A DNA stretch of 64,000 nt from Crambe crambe (GCA_963924555.1 OZ004586.1:7274501-7338500); one strand, 5' to 3'. Shown: positions 51,306 to 63,982, counted from the stretch's first letter. Notes: a model not told the origin generated them from the sequence alone. Made by a program: numbers and translations.

Positions 51306-51925
51306 GTGCTGGTCACATGACTTGTGACCAATCAGATCCTCTGAAAAGTGTACTTTAAATCTCATAAAGCACACTTTTATGTGCACTAAACATTTAGTGC
51401 ACACTTGGGGAACTGTGCTGAAGGTACATAGGAGCCTAGTGGAAGATCCACTAGGACTATGACCTTCCAGCCTCAGTCCCTAGTGCTTACAGTAAGTACA
51501 TGTCTTAATATTTTCTTTTATAGACTTTAGCATTTCACTTATTACATTGGGTTTCAAACAGGAAAACCTCAGGAATTTACCTCATTTATTTTTTTGAATA
51601 TCATTAAATTAGAGCATTCTTACTGAACCAAAGTATGTCAGAGCTTGCTAGGTACTAGGGCTAGGCTAGCTAGGGCTAGGGTTGTGTAAGGACCAACTGG
51701 AATTTGCAAGTCATGTGATCAGCACTAAAATGTTTAGATCACTCTATTCTAGCTCCATGTGTTTTAATGCATGGTGCACTCGAATGATGCTATAATGCTC
51801 TCGGTGATGTAATGCACTCGCCTTCGGCTCGTGCATTACATTCACCTCAAGCATTATAACATCATTCTCGTGCAGGTGCATTAAAACACTTAGAGCTAGA
51901 AAAGAGTGAACTAAATATTACTTAA
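51306..51925. mobile_element. Nested insertion with two foldback parts
   Basis: Compared with 43025-43060 in the same unit, extra DNA lies between CTTAGTGCT and CTTAATGCT, possibly a target duplication. GTGCTGGTCACATGACTT (51307) is inverted as AAGTCATGTGATCAGCAC (51708-51725). A second palindrome, 51733-51913, has arms of about 84 bp around a CGCCTTCGGC tip, with words like GTGCATTACATTCACCT. A fragment of that family is also at 4895-4935 (intron 1). Non-coding. Confidence 0.75.
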
Positions 51926-52607
51926 TGCTAAGTGCTTATAGACCACTGACAACCATTAGTCCAGAGTGAATGTATGATTTTTGCCAAGTGAGGGCTACAT
52001 ACATAGAAATATCAGTTACTGGCCACTGTACCATTCATGGAAAAGGCTAAGCAAAAATGGCATTATCAAGGGATAGAGGGTATTTGTTTTGAGCATTCAG
52101 TTAGGGTCCGGGTCTCTGTGTGTGTGATGATACTATACCCAAAATATGCTAAAGTGAAATTTTTATAAACCTTTTTATGATAGGGAAGTATCCAGTTATG
52201 CTGCTGACTCAGCACCTATTGAATCCACTGACCATGGAACGGGCAAGAGGCTACAACCACCTCCCATTCCAACGTCATCTCACTCCAGCACTGTGACTGT
52301 CTCACCTGCACCCCACAAGACCACTGTAGTTGTCCCTAAGAAACGTAAGTACCTTACATGCAGTGCTTAAAACAGCAGTCAGGACAGAAGTGTTTATGCA
52401 CTCAAGCTACTGTCATTATGCATACACTTAAATACGATATAAACTGATTGTACTAACTCATTATTATTTGTAACTTTGATGTATTTTCTGTTTCAATATG
52501 TAGCTCCTTCCCCTGAGGTGAAGTCCCAGCCTTCAGCCTTGGTGTAAGTTTATCTTTAGTAGCAGTTAATAGAACAGCCAAGCTTCTTGCATACATTAAT
52601 TAACCAT

Positions 52608-52629
52608 CTCTCTCTCTCTCTCTCTCTCT
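52608..52629 (+). repeat. (CT)n microsatellite before exon 5 of copy C
   Basis: Shortest of the three homologous CT runs, ending in CTGCAG at the exon 5 acceptor (exon starts 52634). Confidence 0.85.
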
Positions 52630-55600
52630 GCAGACCAGAGTCAGGCTTGGATTCAGGTGGAAGTTCCACTCGGCAATCTCCTGCTTTCAAGAGGATCACC
52701 ATCGAGAATCGACCAACTGTTTTTAGGTAGAGTTGTATATACTAATAGTACAGAAACGAGTCATGGTCTGAGTATGTATAGAAACAATTTCAATGAATCA
52801 TGGCCTGAGGGTTTGCTTAAAGATTTATTAGTACAGAGTGGATAACTATAGCCTGAGGATGATCCTTTTACCTTTGTAGTTCATCACCTGCTGCTCCTGC
52901 ATCTCCGCCCACTCAGCAGATACAGAATATCGTCATTGATGATGGGAGTGTGAGGAAAACCTCTCAAAGACCTCAGTGTGAGTTTTCCTCCCCTCCTAAG
53001 ATGGGGGCATCCCCCTTTACCTTTTCTCCTGGTCTCAACATTCCACTATTTATTTGCTAAAGGAGTCAATGGGCCTCTGATTCAACTTGAGAAACGAAGG
53101 TTACATAGAGATAGGGTTATTGACACATTCTTTGTTCCATATTGCATCATATGAGCTGGCCTGTGACAACACACCAAAGTCAAGAACTCTAACATGTCCA
53201 TTACTGGTTCTCCCCAGTGAAACTGATCAGAGCAGTGCTTGAATACAGATTTTTGATGCTATTAAAATACATTATTTTAAAGAAAAATGGGCCCCATCAG
53301 AGTGGTGTTGCACCTCTCTAACACCCTTAGGGTATCAAAAATTATTGCTACAAAGTTGACCTTTTCCCTCTTATATTATTTCCCTTCAGCTCCTCCCAAT
53401 GTTCCTTCCACTGTTACCAAGACAACAGTGGTGGTGCCCAAGAAAGGGTCCCCCATAGCAAAGCCACCTCCCCCACCACTTCTGGAGGCACCACTCAAGT
53501 GGGTGGCACATGTAAGATGACCTTTTTAGATCTATATATGGATGAAGTCCCAATAGGGTGTCTTATTCAGTGGAATGAAACACAATTAGCTGCAGGACCA
53601 ATTTTAGACTTGTAAAGCTGTATCCCAGTTAGTGTGCTTTATTTGGAGATAATCAAAAATTATTTTTATAGCTCCAAGTGGAGGCAAAGTGGTGGATCGT
53701 CAAGGTGTGTGTGAAGCCTGCCAACAACCCATAAGGTAACCATTTGTTTCCTCCCTCTAATCCTTTCTCATCTTTTATCTCTTCCTCAATCTCATCTCCC
53801 TCCTCTTCATTCGGATCGTCTTGGTTCCTTGCCTTAATCCTCCTGTGATCTTCTCCAGGGGTCCTTTTGCTAGTGCCCTGGGTAAGGTGTGGCATCCTGA
53901 ACACTTTGTGTGCCAGGACTGCCAGAAAACTCTTCAGAACACAACTTTCGTCTTTGAGGAGGATAAGATATTCTGTGAGGAATGCTACCAGAAGAACTTT
54001 GCCCAGACCTGCCACTCTTGCAATAAACCCATTCTAGGGGTGAGTCTATCCAGAATAGTTGGGTTCTCTCCAGTGAAAACTGATCAGAGTGGTGCTTGAA
54101 TACCACATTAAAGGATTTTGATATTCATTGTTTCAACCGCATGAAAGAAAAATGGGCCCCGTCAGAACCCTTTGGGGAGAAGCCTGCTATTTCACCAATA
54201 TCAGCTCAACCATATTATGTTTGGTTGAAACGTTCACCAAAGGTCAAAGTACATGCTTGATATGTATACTAATAATTGTAATGCAGCCCAGCATCAGTGC
54301 TATGGGTCTCAACTGGCATCAGGAACACTTTTCCTGCTCACGCTGTATGGCCGACCTCTCCAAAGGTAGGAATGAAAGAAAATTGATGTGTAATTCAGCT
54401 GACCTTTGACCTTAGGGTCAGGGTTCAACATGGAGAACAACATGTTGTTTTGTGGAGATTGTTATGGGGCCACCTGCTTTGGCTGCAGCCAGGAGACCAG
54501 TTGTGGGTGGAGGCCCTGGACCACCAGTGGCACCCTGCATGTTTTGTTTGTGACATGAGTAGCAATTTATATTATTTAGTGTAACAACTAGAATTCTCAA
54601 CCAAATACAATGCATTGTGGGGCAAGCCTGAGCTGAATGTGATGCATGTTTAGGGTGAAACAGTGAGAATGCATGGCCTCTCTTTCTGAAGACAATCTTC
54701 CTCTGAGCCTGATCAACTGCTGACTTGCACTCTCCCTCAAGCGCTGTCTTTTCTCTGTAGCTGTGCTTTGAGCAGGATGTCTTGCCTTCTATCTCCTACT
54801 TAAGTACTTTCTTCTTTCTGTTCAGCAATCTTGGAAACAAGCCAAGTCTCCCTTCTACATCAGAGTTTGTCAGCTTTCTAATTTCATCCATTCTCTAGTA
54901 GCTAACTAGCAAACCAAAATTTGATGCCTGAGGCATTCTTTTCTGTGGGCCAGCATGTCTTGCTGATCTACGCTTCCTAAGAGGTTCTTCCTTCTGTTTA
55001 GCGGTCTCAGTAGCCCTCTCTTAGCACATGTTTATATACGCATGTGCAATTTACTGTGATGTAATGTTATTGTCGCAGAGAAAAACCACTATTATCGCTC
55101 AGGCTTGCCCCGATTAGAGAAAGTGTGGGTTATTTTTCTATTGATAGGGGCTTGCTGCAAGCGCTTTTTATAGCTATGTACGTTCCAACGTTGCTGAATA
55201 TGCGTACTCACCCCACAGTTATTTAAATTTTGGTTGAAAAATTGAGGACAGCATCTTTTATTACTAGAAGTTGATGTGGTTAGATGTATTCTTCGTTTTG
55301 CATTTGAATTATGTTGTTAAAGTTTGTGCATGCATAATGTGATGTAATGTTCCTGCAGAGAAAACATACATATGATACATGCAAACTCCAGAGCCAACCC
55401 ACTAATGGGGGGATCGCTCAGGCTTGCCCCAAATTATATTTATTTTATTCCTTTATTTCAGAGCTGTCTTGAAGGCACTACTTTTTTCGCTTGTCTTGGC
55501 AGACCCTGTTGCAAAGACTATGTGTAGACATTAATGAAGTGTAGCTACAACTCTATAGTGGAGCAGATGAGTATTCAATGTAGCCATTATAAACTCTTCT

Positions 55601-55759
55601 TTTTTATATGAGTAGCTATTTTTGTTGCAGACTTACAATATATTCAATAGTCTAGTGCATGTCGTGTTCATCACTTTCTGTTATAAGAAGCTTAAGTTTT
55701 GAAAAGAAGATGGTCACGCATGCGCAAGATAAATTAACCACCAATCAAACAATGGAATT

Positions 55760-55765
55760 TTTATT
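55760..55765 (-). terminator. Poly(A) signal of NLR gene 3
   Basis: AATAAA on the minus strand, about 80 bp past the stop at 55844, in the same conserved context as in units 1 and 2. Confidence 0.55.
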
Positions 55766-55843
55766 TGGTGAGTGAAGAGTTCAAAAGAGCTACATGAATT
55801 AATTTTAGCATGAAAGGATGTTCAGTATTGGAATTGCTAGGAG

Positions 55844-58800
55844 CTACATGATGGTACATCTCAATTTTTTTTGTATTTTGTAGTATAGTTGATCACATTT
55901 CAGAGCTTTCTGTAAAAGAGGGTGCATGTTTTGGAGTGCCTGCATCTCCAGCAGGTCAGGACATGACTGGTACAATGATGACTGAATGTGGCCAGTATTT
56001 TTTAGGATATGTCGCCACCCATAGCTAGGATGAGAGTGATATCTTTTTAAGGGTAGTGGTCTGGGAGAGTCGTGTTGCTGTAGTAGTTGGTGGCGATGGG
56101 GGAAGTGCAGAGTTCTGAGATCACAGAGGGACTGGGATCTCCTTAGGTTGTGTTGTGGAACAGCAGGATCTCTTCGCAGAGCACGGGCCATGCAGTCACG
56201 AAAGGGTGGATTATTTTTAACATAAGTAAAATACCCACCAATAATATTGGTAAGGTTTAAATTCTCCATGGAATGACGGAGAGAGTCATTTAGACTCATG
56301 ATGCAATTGCAACAGAAATGAGGCATTGCAAATAGTTTGTCAGCAACGCTGTATATTACTACTGTTATTGACTTGATGGAGTTCATCTCTGCTATGCAGC
56401 TCAAGTATTGGAAAGACCTCAACATATCCAGTGGGTGAATTGGTGTCAGGTCCAGGGTAACATGCTCAATGCTCCCAGCATTAGTACATACTCTATATCC
56501 AAAGTTAGTCTCTAATGTTGAAATAGTGGAGGAAGATAGTGCTGCCTGAAGCACTGGATAAAGCTCAGAGGTGAACAGTTCTGACCTTTTATATGGTAGT
56601 GGCTTCACAACTTCACCAGGTGTCCATTGAAGTACTAATTCTGTGAGAGTAGAACTAGTGGATATGATTTTGCATAATTCCTGCACACCTTTCTGAGAAG
56701 GAGTAAAACACACAAGACTGAATTTTTTCAAGTTTGTAATATGTTGAATGGATTGGTAAAGTAAATAGTCATCTTCACATGATTCAAAGAATATTAAGGC
56801 AATACTTGTCAATCCTGGTGAACTTTTTGAAATCCAATCAGAAAGAACTTGTACTAATGGAGAAGAAATGCCATTTAGAGTGAGAGAGTTGATATGAAAT
56901 TTGGGTAAGTACTTTGCGAGTGATGTAAGTTTGGATGATACATGCACACTGTGACGTACACGTATACGTAAGTCCTTAATAGTCCCTAATGTTCCACCAT
57001 TTGTTTTCTTTGTGTGCTCAGACAAACTATGCACCAACATCTCTAGAGATGTATCTATGTACACTTCCTGGCACTGAATAGGAACATGGACTAGACAATA
57101 TCCAAAAACATACACATACAAGGGGGTGTACAACTGTATATCTAAACGAGATGTGAGCATATCTAAACGAGATGTTTTGATGTCTAGTGAATGTTTAGAG
57201 ATGTCTTGGATTTCATATAAACAATACAATAGGTAAGAAGAAGTAAATGGGGATGGGGTCAGGATTCCTTGAAAGAATTTTTCATTGTAGCCCACAATAC
57301 CACACAAGAACTGACCAAAGACTCTGAGGTGTGGTATCACTTGTCCAGATTGGGATACTATTTTAGAAGAAGCTTCATCTACTAAGTCAGAATGACATGA
57401 AACATACCAAGCAGCAAGAAACTCTTGGATGCTGAGATGGAGGAAGGAGTAGGAGGTTGCTGCACCCTCACACACATACATCTCTTTGACTGCATTCATG
57501 AGACCTAAATGCTGGAAACCCTCTCCAGCATAACTATCAGTAAACACTAGCTGCACATCTTCCTTAAACAGACCACTGTAAGCTAGTTCACTAACTCTCT
57601 TAAGGTCTATGGAAACACTCTCTGGTAGATCTTCAAGACTACTGGGTACTCTGGAATGCTTGTCCCATTTCCCGCTGGAAATCATGTGCCTCCTGATCAG
57701 AACTAGAGTAAGGATGGTGTAGAGCTGTGTCATGGTTTTGGGCATCAGCTCTCTGCTCTTTCTGATGTCTTTGAACACTTGTGCAATAATGGCACAATTG
57801 ACAGGAATGTACATCAGTGAATTGATGACAGGGTTAGAAAATATAAAATCCTTAAAGTGAGCAAGAACCTCGGGTTCTGATTTGAAAGCTATTTCTGCAA
57901 ACCTTCCTTTGCACTCATCAGTGAAACCACACACCTCTACATGCCTGAAACCCTGAGGAAAGTAACTCTTAAGAGCAGAAGGTCGACTAGTAACAAGACG
58001 AGTAGCTTTAGGTAAGCAAGAACCACTAATTAATCGCATTATCAATCTGTTCTCATCATGAACCACAGAAGGCGGCATTTCATCGAATCCATCCAATATG
58101 AATAGGACACCCTCCCCCTCACATTTCCACACCTCATTCACCACTTCCCTACGAAATCGCTCATCATCATGATATATCAGGTCCTCCAAGGAAGTAGCAT
58201 TCTGAACCCTTCTTTCACGAAGCTTTAGCAGAAGTACCATTTTATAGTGTTTCAATGAAGTCAAGGTGTCCCACTTCCTGCACAACTCCCGGGCCAAAGT
58301 GCTCTTACCAATGCCAGGGGGTCCTTCCACCAACACAAACCTCGTCCCTGAAGGTACAATGTCGTCCAATTCTAACGGACTCTTTGCTCCTCTAATTTCG
58401 TCCACACCACTATCCAGGGACGCTTTTGAGAACGTGTCGTCTTCATAAATGGTCCTACCTTTATCCACCAAAGCAAGGCTAATGAACTCACTACAAGGAG
58501 CAATGGAGAGTTTGTCATCACGAGCTACAGACTCATTCTGGTAATATGATTTAAGATAATTTGCATATCGTACCAGTGCAGGCTCAATTCTTTGCTTAAT
58601 TCTCTTCAAAGATTTACTGGAAATTTTCTTGGAATGTTTTTTGTGGTGTTTCCTTTTATGTCTCTTTTTCGTAGTGGTCACATGATCACTATCAAAGGAG
58701 TCAGAACTAGTGGTACTACTTGATGTAGATGATGAACTAGATGCACGTTGTCTTTTCTTATTTCTCTTATGTTTGCCCCGTACCTTGTGTTTGTAAGTTC

Positions 58801-61687
58801 CTTTGTGCTGCCTTGTGGAGGCAGAGGGTTTCTTACGTTTAGCTGGTGGAGTGTTGGAGGCAGAGGCAGACTGGTTAGCACTATCACTGTCACTGGACAA
58901 GGATGAGTCATTCCTGTAATGGATAGAGTGCAATGACATTTCATGATAATATATTAACATCCAGGATACATAAGCTAAATGTAGTTGCTAGACCTTTTCC
59001 ACTTTCTCATAAAATAAAAGCATGTTTATTGAAGGGTGAAAAGGTCTAGGAACTCTAGTGGCCACCCATGCCTTGCTTGCCATGCTGGAAATCTGTGGAA
59101 CTGTGGGAAATGTGTTCATTTGATACTAAAGCTATTCCCAAGGACCTCATGCTCCTAGATTCTGCCCACAGAACAGGTTTATTATATTCAAATATTGCCA
59201 TGGTATGTAGTATGGCAAGTGGGTAATAGTCTCCGACATTGATATTGCAGTGTGGTAATGGTCATTAATGTTATAAACACACCTCAAGTCATATGGAGCT
59301 AGTCAGTAGCAACGTATGTTTGGCACAGATGGGAACCCAGTATAGCAGTTATACTCAGAGGGTATCATTATGAATTAAAGGTGAGTGGTGACCATTCATA
59401 TTGACAGATGATATGCAGGATAACTGAAGTTGCTAGATCTTTCCTCATTTCTAGAAGTCTGCAGAACTGTGAAATGATGCTACCCCATGCTCCTAGATTT
59501 CGACCACAGCAAACATATATCAGAGAGCGCGATAGCGCTCTCTATGTAGGGATGACCTATGACCCTCCATAGGACTAATACAAAATGAAGTTGGATTTTC
59601 TCAAAAACAGTAAGTTGTAGCTGCTATGACTGCTTACCCTGTCTTTTATGCACATTCTTATCATGCAGGAGAATTTTGGAGGCTGAAAGACTCAACACGG
59701 AAGAATAATAAAAGCGCACTTTTTCGTGATTTCTTATTTTCTTGTTCTTAATCATCATAATAATAATGGCACGATCTGAAGAAAAATTGGGCCGCGTTAT
59801 GGCTATGTTCTATATATGAATGTGTAGCATTTTACCCCGACCAGTGCAGTATGGCATCGGTTTAGCCTCTAGTCCACTCAGAAAAAAAGCCGCTCTCTTA
59901 GTACAGGGACTATACAACAAAGAAATTAAACATAACGCGCATGCGTAACAAACGATAGTTGCCATGACTCTCGATCTCATCGAGCCATTTCGACCGTAGA
60001 TAAGAACAGTCAGCTCTAAGATAAGGCATCCTAGCTAGCTATTAGCTGTAAGGACAGCGTATAAATTTTGAATGGTAGACCTAAGCTTCTCGCTGCCGGT
60101 GAGTTGTGCATTATTTAGAAACGAAAGCAGGCTTGCCCTTCTCCCTTCTTTTATCCATGAGCTCAGCTAGTTAGAAGATTTTAATCGCTTACCAGGCTTG
60201 GTTGTGATCCAGCATTGCGACACAAGAGCTATGAAAATTGAATTTCATGAAACAAGAACAGCTACAGTTACCTTGCCTCCATGAACAGCATAGCATAGAA
60301 TTAATATTAAAAACAGTTATGATAAGGGAAAAAAAGCACTAACTACTTCCAGGTATTCATAGATGCAGCTTTAATGACCTCCTGCAAAAAGAATTCTACT
60401 AAAAAAAATAAAAGAAACAAGTAAAAAACAACAACATTTATTTTAATAAATGAAGGTGATGTAGGGATGACTAGTTAACTGGTCAAAAAAGAGTTGGAAC
60501 AAGAGCTGAATAGATGAGTGCAAGGATGAAGTCGAATCCAGGTGCAGTCACTAGTGTGACGTGCCCACATTCGACTTCATCCTTGCACTCATCTATTCAG
60601 CTCTTGTTCTAACTCTTTTTTGACCAGTTAACTAGTCATCCCTACATCACCTTCATTTATTACAATAAATGTTGTTTTTTTTAAACTTTATATATTGAGT
60701 TAATACTGCCACGGTACAAGTCTAAACACTGATATGGTTAGTCTTGTGGTCAGCTGAAACATTAAATTAAACTCTATAAGCAAGAACCTCCCAAGTCACT
60801 CCATCAAAGGACATGTTTGAGATTGGTTGTCTCACGTAAATGTATTAGCACTATTCAAAAAGCATGCGCTTCCTGTATGGAAAGTTGGTAATGGTCTCCA
60901 GCAGTAAAAGCTACGTTTTATTACAATGTGGTAATGGTCATCAATGTTATAAACACATTTCCTTATTCCAGGTGGATAAGCCCCTCCAAGCTCTCAAGCA
61001 GTTTATTGGATGTCAGCTACCACCCACTGTATTCAAAGGTGCTGCTCAGACTGTAGGCATACTAAACAACTTTATAGTATAAACTGCTAAATAGGTAAGA
61101 GTGGTAGAAAATAGAGCATAGATGTACGTAGGGACTGCCTGTTAGAGTTCTTTTTACTTTACCAACTTTCATTTTCCTAGGTATAAGAATGAGATCCACC
61201 ATGTCTAACTTTAGTGAGCAGGTAATCAATAACCATTCAGTATATCTATGTAGTTACTTACAGTGCAGTGTTGTTGGGAGGATCTGCAATGCCACCTATT
61301 ACACAAAGAAAGAATGTCACTATCATAGATCACATGTGCTTATTGGTGATTCAGCATATTATGGGACGCACCTTTTCCAAGAGTCTCATACTCTTTATCC
61401 AGTATCTTCACAATGTCTTCATACTTCTTCATATTGCTGTGGAAGTACTTGACTAGCTTGTGGTAGTTGTCATGGTTGAGCTCCACTTTCTCCTTGATAG
61501 CAGTCACCAACACACCAGCTTTATCAACACGCGACAGTCTTGAATTTGGGTCAATGACATCATCATAGTCGTCTTTGAGAAAACCTTCCTTATGGAGATA
61601 GTGTGCAATGTCTCTGTCTCCACGCAAAGCAGTTTCCAGTTGTCTCGTACACTTGATCAAAGTGCTGTATTCCCTGGACTCCTCCAT
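55844..61687 (-). CDS. NLR-type receptor 3: CARD-like, NACHT, LRR-like
   Basis: Minus-strand exons: 61687-61372, 61295-61262 and 58913-55844; 3420 nt, 1139 aa. Exon 1 starts MEESREYS and is CARD-like (DIAHYLHKEGFLKDDY, LVTAIKEKVEL), with donor AAAAG/GTGCGT in phase 1. Exon 3 encodes GGIADPPNNTA. The long exon begins after TTACAG and holds a Ser-rich and Lys/His-rich linker, NACHT with GPPGIGKST and LFILDGFDEMPP (one extra Pro), LRR-like repeats and the basic tail. An ATG three codons upstream (61696) is also open. The intron between exons 3 and 4 (2.35 kb) is enlarged by the insertion at 59518-60690. Its CARD is the most different of the three, while its NACHT exon is close to gene 2. By family it is a cytosolic immune-type sensor. 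Confidence 0.85.
59518..60690. mobile_element. 1.17-kb insertion in the intron of NLR gene 3
   Basis: The flanks rejoin to the unit 1 sequence: GACCACAGCAAACATA on the left (unit 1 about 15707-15722) and GAGTTAATACTGCCA on the right (unit 1 about 15729-15743). The left end carries GAGAGCGCGATAGCGCTCTC (59524-59543), a perfect 8-bp-arm hairpin. No transposase was recognised. The foldback at 60423-60680 is nested near the right end. Confidence 0.7.
60423..60680. repeat. Near-perfect long palindrome
   Basis: Arms of about 112-115 bp (60423-60537 and 60569-60680) around a 31-bp loop, with only a few mismatches. They include GGTGATGTAGGGATGACTAG and its complement. Such identity between arms suggests a recent foldback or MITE. 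Non-coding. Confidence 0.9.
60972..61060 (+). other. Exon-like conserved segment, unit 3 copy
   Basis: Same as 32644-32740: CTTATTCCAG, then VDKPLQALKQFIGCQLPPTV. Conserved between units 2 and 3 in the intron of the NLR gene, on its opposite strand. Confidence 0.35.
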
Positions 61688-61741
61688 AGCAGTCACTTTT
61701 CTTAGTTAAGTCTGAGACCATAGTAAGTTCATAGGATAATT

Positions 61742-61920
61742 ACAGTGGACCCTCCAACAAGGGACCTTCCAAGAAAGGACAATCTCCCAACAAAGGATGC
61801 TCTTTTGGACCCCTTTCCATAGCATCAGTACATTTTTTAACACCGAGAAAAGGACAACCTCTCTACAAAGGACAAAGCGGCTGATCCCAAAGTGTCCTTT
61901 ATTCAGAGGACCCACTGTAT
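61742..61920. mobile_element. MITE with CAGTGGACCCTC-type ends
   Basis: Starts CAGTGGACCCTCCAACAAGG and ends CAGAGGACCCACTGTA, so the termini are inverted; TA abuts both ends. It is an inverted relative of 36267-36457. It lies just upstream of the CARD exon of NLR gene 3 (starts 61687) and could touch its promoter. Confidence 0.7.
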
Positions 61921-62039
61921 TTTGAATCACACATTTCAGAAGGATAAAGTTGTCTGGTCCATTAGTTACACAGGGTTATGTGAGGGGGAAATTCTTGTGG
62001 ATCTAACACACACAGACAAAAAAAGGGAATCACTCACCT

Positions 62040-62300
62040 CACCTCATAACCAAGGCCAGACTAGTCTAGCTAAGGCTGCTTAGTACATCAAGCTCACCTT
62101 TCAAATTGCAACTCTCGATCACGAACAAAAGAGCACCATGTGGACTGCCACACCCTCTAGTTTTTTGCTTCAATATTACTTTATGGTTTAATGGAAGATT
62201 TGTGGGCGGGGCATGGCAGCATCCGTTTCTCTTCTTCTCCCTTTCCCCTCGTCTAGAGGTCCTTTTGCTAACATCCCAATAACCAAAGCCAGGTAAGTCT
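62040..62300. repeat. Unit start block, copy 4
   Basis: Same landmarks as the other three copies, ending CTCGTCTAGAGGTCCTTTTG, then ATAACCAAAGCCAGGTAAGT. It opens a fourth unit that continues past the window. Confidence 0.7.
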
Positions 62301-62315
62301 TTGATACATGGACAT

Positions 62316-62387
62316 ACCAACTGTGTAGTCTCGCGGCCCAAGAAAAAGGAAAGAATCGAGTCTGGCCCGCGAGACTACCAACTGTGT
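62316..62387. mobile_element. 50-bp palindromic micro-insertion with 11-bp duplication
   Basis: The 11-bp word ACCAACTGTGT stands at 62316-62326 and 62377-62387. Between them are 50 bp (62327-62376) that begin AGTCTCGCGGCC and end GGCCCGCGAGACT. Other units lack it at this place. It looks like a miniature transposon or a foldback insertion. Confidence 0.65.
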
Positions 62388-62539
62388 CCTTCCAGCCCTT
62401 CCCCTCGTATAGTACCCTACCTTGGACAAACTGAAGACGTCTACTAATTAAGGTTGGTATGCATGCTTCTGATGTGATGCACTATAATTATAATTATGGT
62501 GCTCTTTATCTGGTAAATAATTACGAATGTCCTTTTTTT

Positions 62540-63000
62540 CCCCTAGGCCACATCAAATTAATATCGTCCTAATTTCTTCAAAAAATAGGAGAGGGGGGGA
62601 GGCTTTTATTTTTATTTTTTATTGGTTTCCATGGCAACTATTTATACGGGATCTAAAAAGCAAACGAGTATAAACATGGATATCATTATGGAAATATGCA
62701 TAAAAAGCTGAATTTTAATTTTTAAAAAAAGAAGCTGAAGTTCCTGCACACTTTATTATATTTGAGAATAACAATTTAATAGCCACCAAAACTAAAATCA
62801 CATGAAAATCACACCTGAACTTCAAATAGAGCACACCATGCGCATGCTCAGTAGAAATAAAATTAAAAGTCCAGAAGAGCAAAAATTAGGAGAGGGAGGG
62901 GATGATAAACAAGTAATTAAGTTGATGTGGCCTTAGCTAATATTTCTTCCAGTGAAGAAAGGGAGTTAGATCCCCATGGATTGATGCCATGGATTGATGC
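62540..63000. other. Unit 4-specific A-T rich insert
   Basis: Between CCCCCTAGG / CCACATCAA and GATGTGGCCTTAGCTAATATTT the unit 4 copy carries about 390 bp not present at 22800 or 44420. The repeated GGCCACATCAA (62547) and its inversion TTGATGTGGCC (62922) mark the ends, and CCTAATTTCTTCAAAAAATA is echoed inverted near 62880. Probably another MITE. Confidence 0.5.
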
Positions 63001-63199
63001 TCAGTTGGAGAGATATGACTCGATCCAATGACCCTCCTGTTTCTGCACGATACCACCCCTGAAGATCTCACATGTAGTACAAAAGTATAAAAAGATGACT
63101 GCAAAAAATTTCTTCTAAATAAAAAGTGGGCATGGTTTGATATCCAAAAAGGCATGGTTAGGCAAAAATGGGCATGGCCAAGGGCTATATTCTTCCTCC

Positions 63200-63230
<31 letters not shown>

Positions 63231-63302
63231 ATTCTAAATTCCTAGATAGAACCCTGTTTGGTTTAATCACATCACATGTCCATAATGTAATAATTGTTCT
63301 AG

Positions 63303-63366
63303 CTCCAAGTGGAGGCAAAGTGGTGGATGGTCAAGGTGTGTGTGAAGCCTGTCAACAACCCATAAG
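63303..63366 (+). pseudogene. Orphan LIM exon 8, unit 4
   Basis: Same intact in-frame exon as 23116-23179 ([20 protein letters not shown]) with acceptor AG and GTAACT donor. A run of about 30 C (63201-63230) lies 70 bp upstream. The rest of the copy lies beyond the window. Confidence 0.65.
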
Positions 63367-63982
63367 GTAACTAGTCATTATATAGAAGAAGCAGGTTAGA
63401 ATTATTAGTCATGTGCTCTCAGCTTGGAATCAAAGAAACAGGAACAAAAGGAGGTTAACTGCTTTTCATGTGCTGTTTCACTAGTAACCTCACTTAGTAC
63501 AGAGTACTCTCATAGAGTCCTTTTTTCAACTAATTTTGATGTCTGTCATCTGATTATGTTATGGAGGGTGGTCCTGTCCAAACTGCTAAGCCAATTTTGA
63601 ATTAGTAGCACTAATTAGCTCCAATGATTACTACCACCCCTCCTGATTGTAAGTTAATTCTAATTTGCCCAATTACACCCAATTGTAGCTTCATCACCAA
63701 TTAGCACCAATTAGCTCCTATTATCATCCCAAGGCTCTCTTCTTTCCTTCTTCTTTGGGGGGTAGTCTATGGACCTTTAGGGTTCACTTAAAATATGTCA
63801 AGGACCTGATCACAGTTCAAGTATGCAGTGCATAGCGCTGAATTTTAAATAATGGTGGAGTTTTAATTTGCCGGAACATTTTGTCCAGCCCCTGCAGTGA
63901 GTGTGTATGCTTTACTAGGAGAACACATACATAACTCTCTCTTAAACAGAGTGGGAAAGGAGGTCTACCTTAACATGAGGCC

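Larger units (their letters stand above)
47708..55527 (+). pseudogene. PDZ-LIM gene copy C, broken
   Basis: Exons 2 to 12: 47708-47859, 52184-52344, 52504-52543, 52634-52726, 52880-52977, 53390-53511, 53672-53735, 53859-54039, 54287-54365, 54416-54554, 55462-55527. Exon 1 is missing. Exon 7 has lost one C of a C-run, so LIM1 is out of frame. Exon 11 has lost 12 nt and 10 nt, the second a frameshift in LIM3, and its donor is ATGAGT instead of GTGAGT. Exon 12 has lost 9 nt and changes the penultimate Cys to Tyr. Exons 2 to 6, 8, 9 and 10 are intact, which indicates a recent loss. Intron 2 is swollen to 4.3 kb by pieces of intron 11 and a transposon. Confidence 0.85.
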
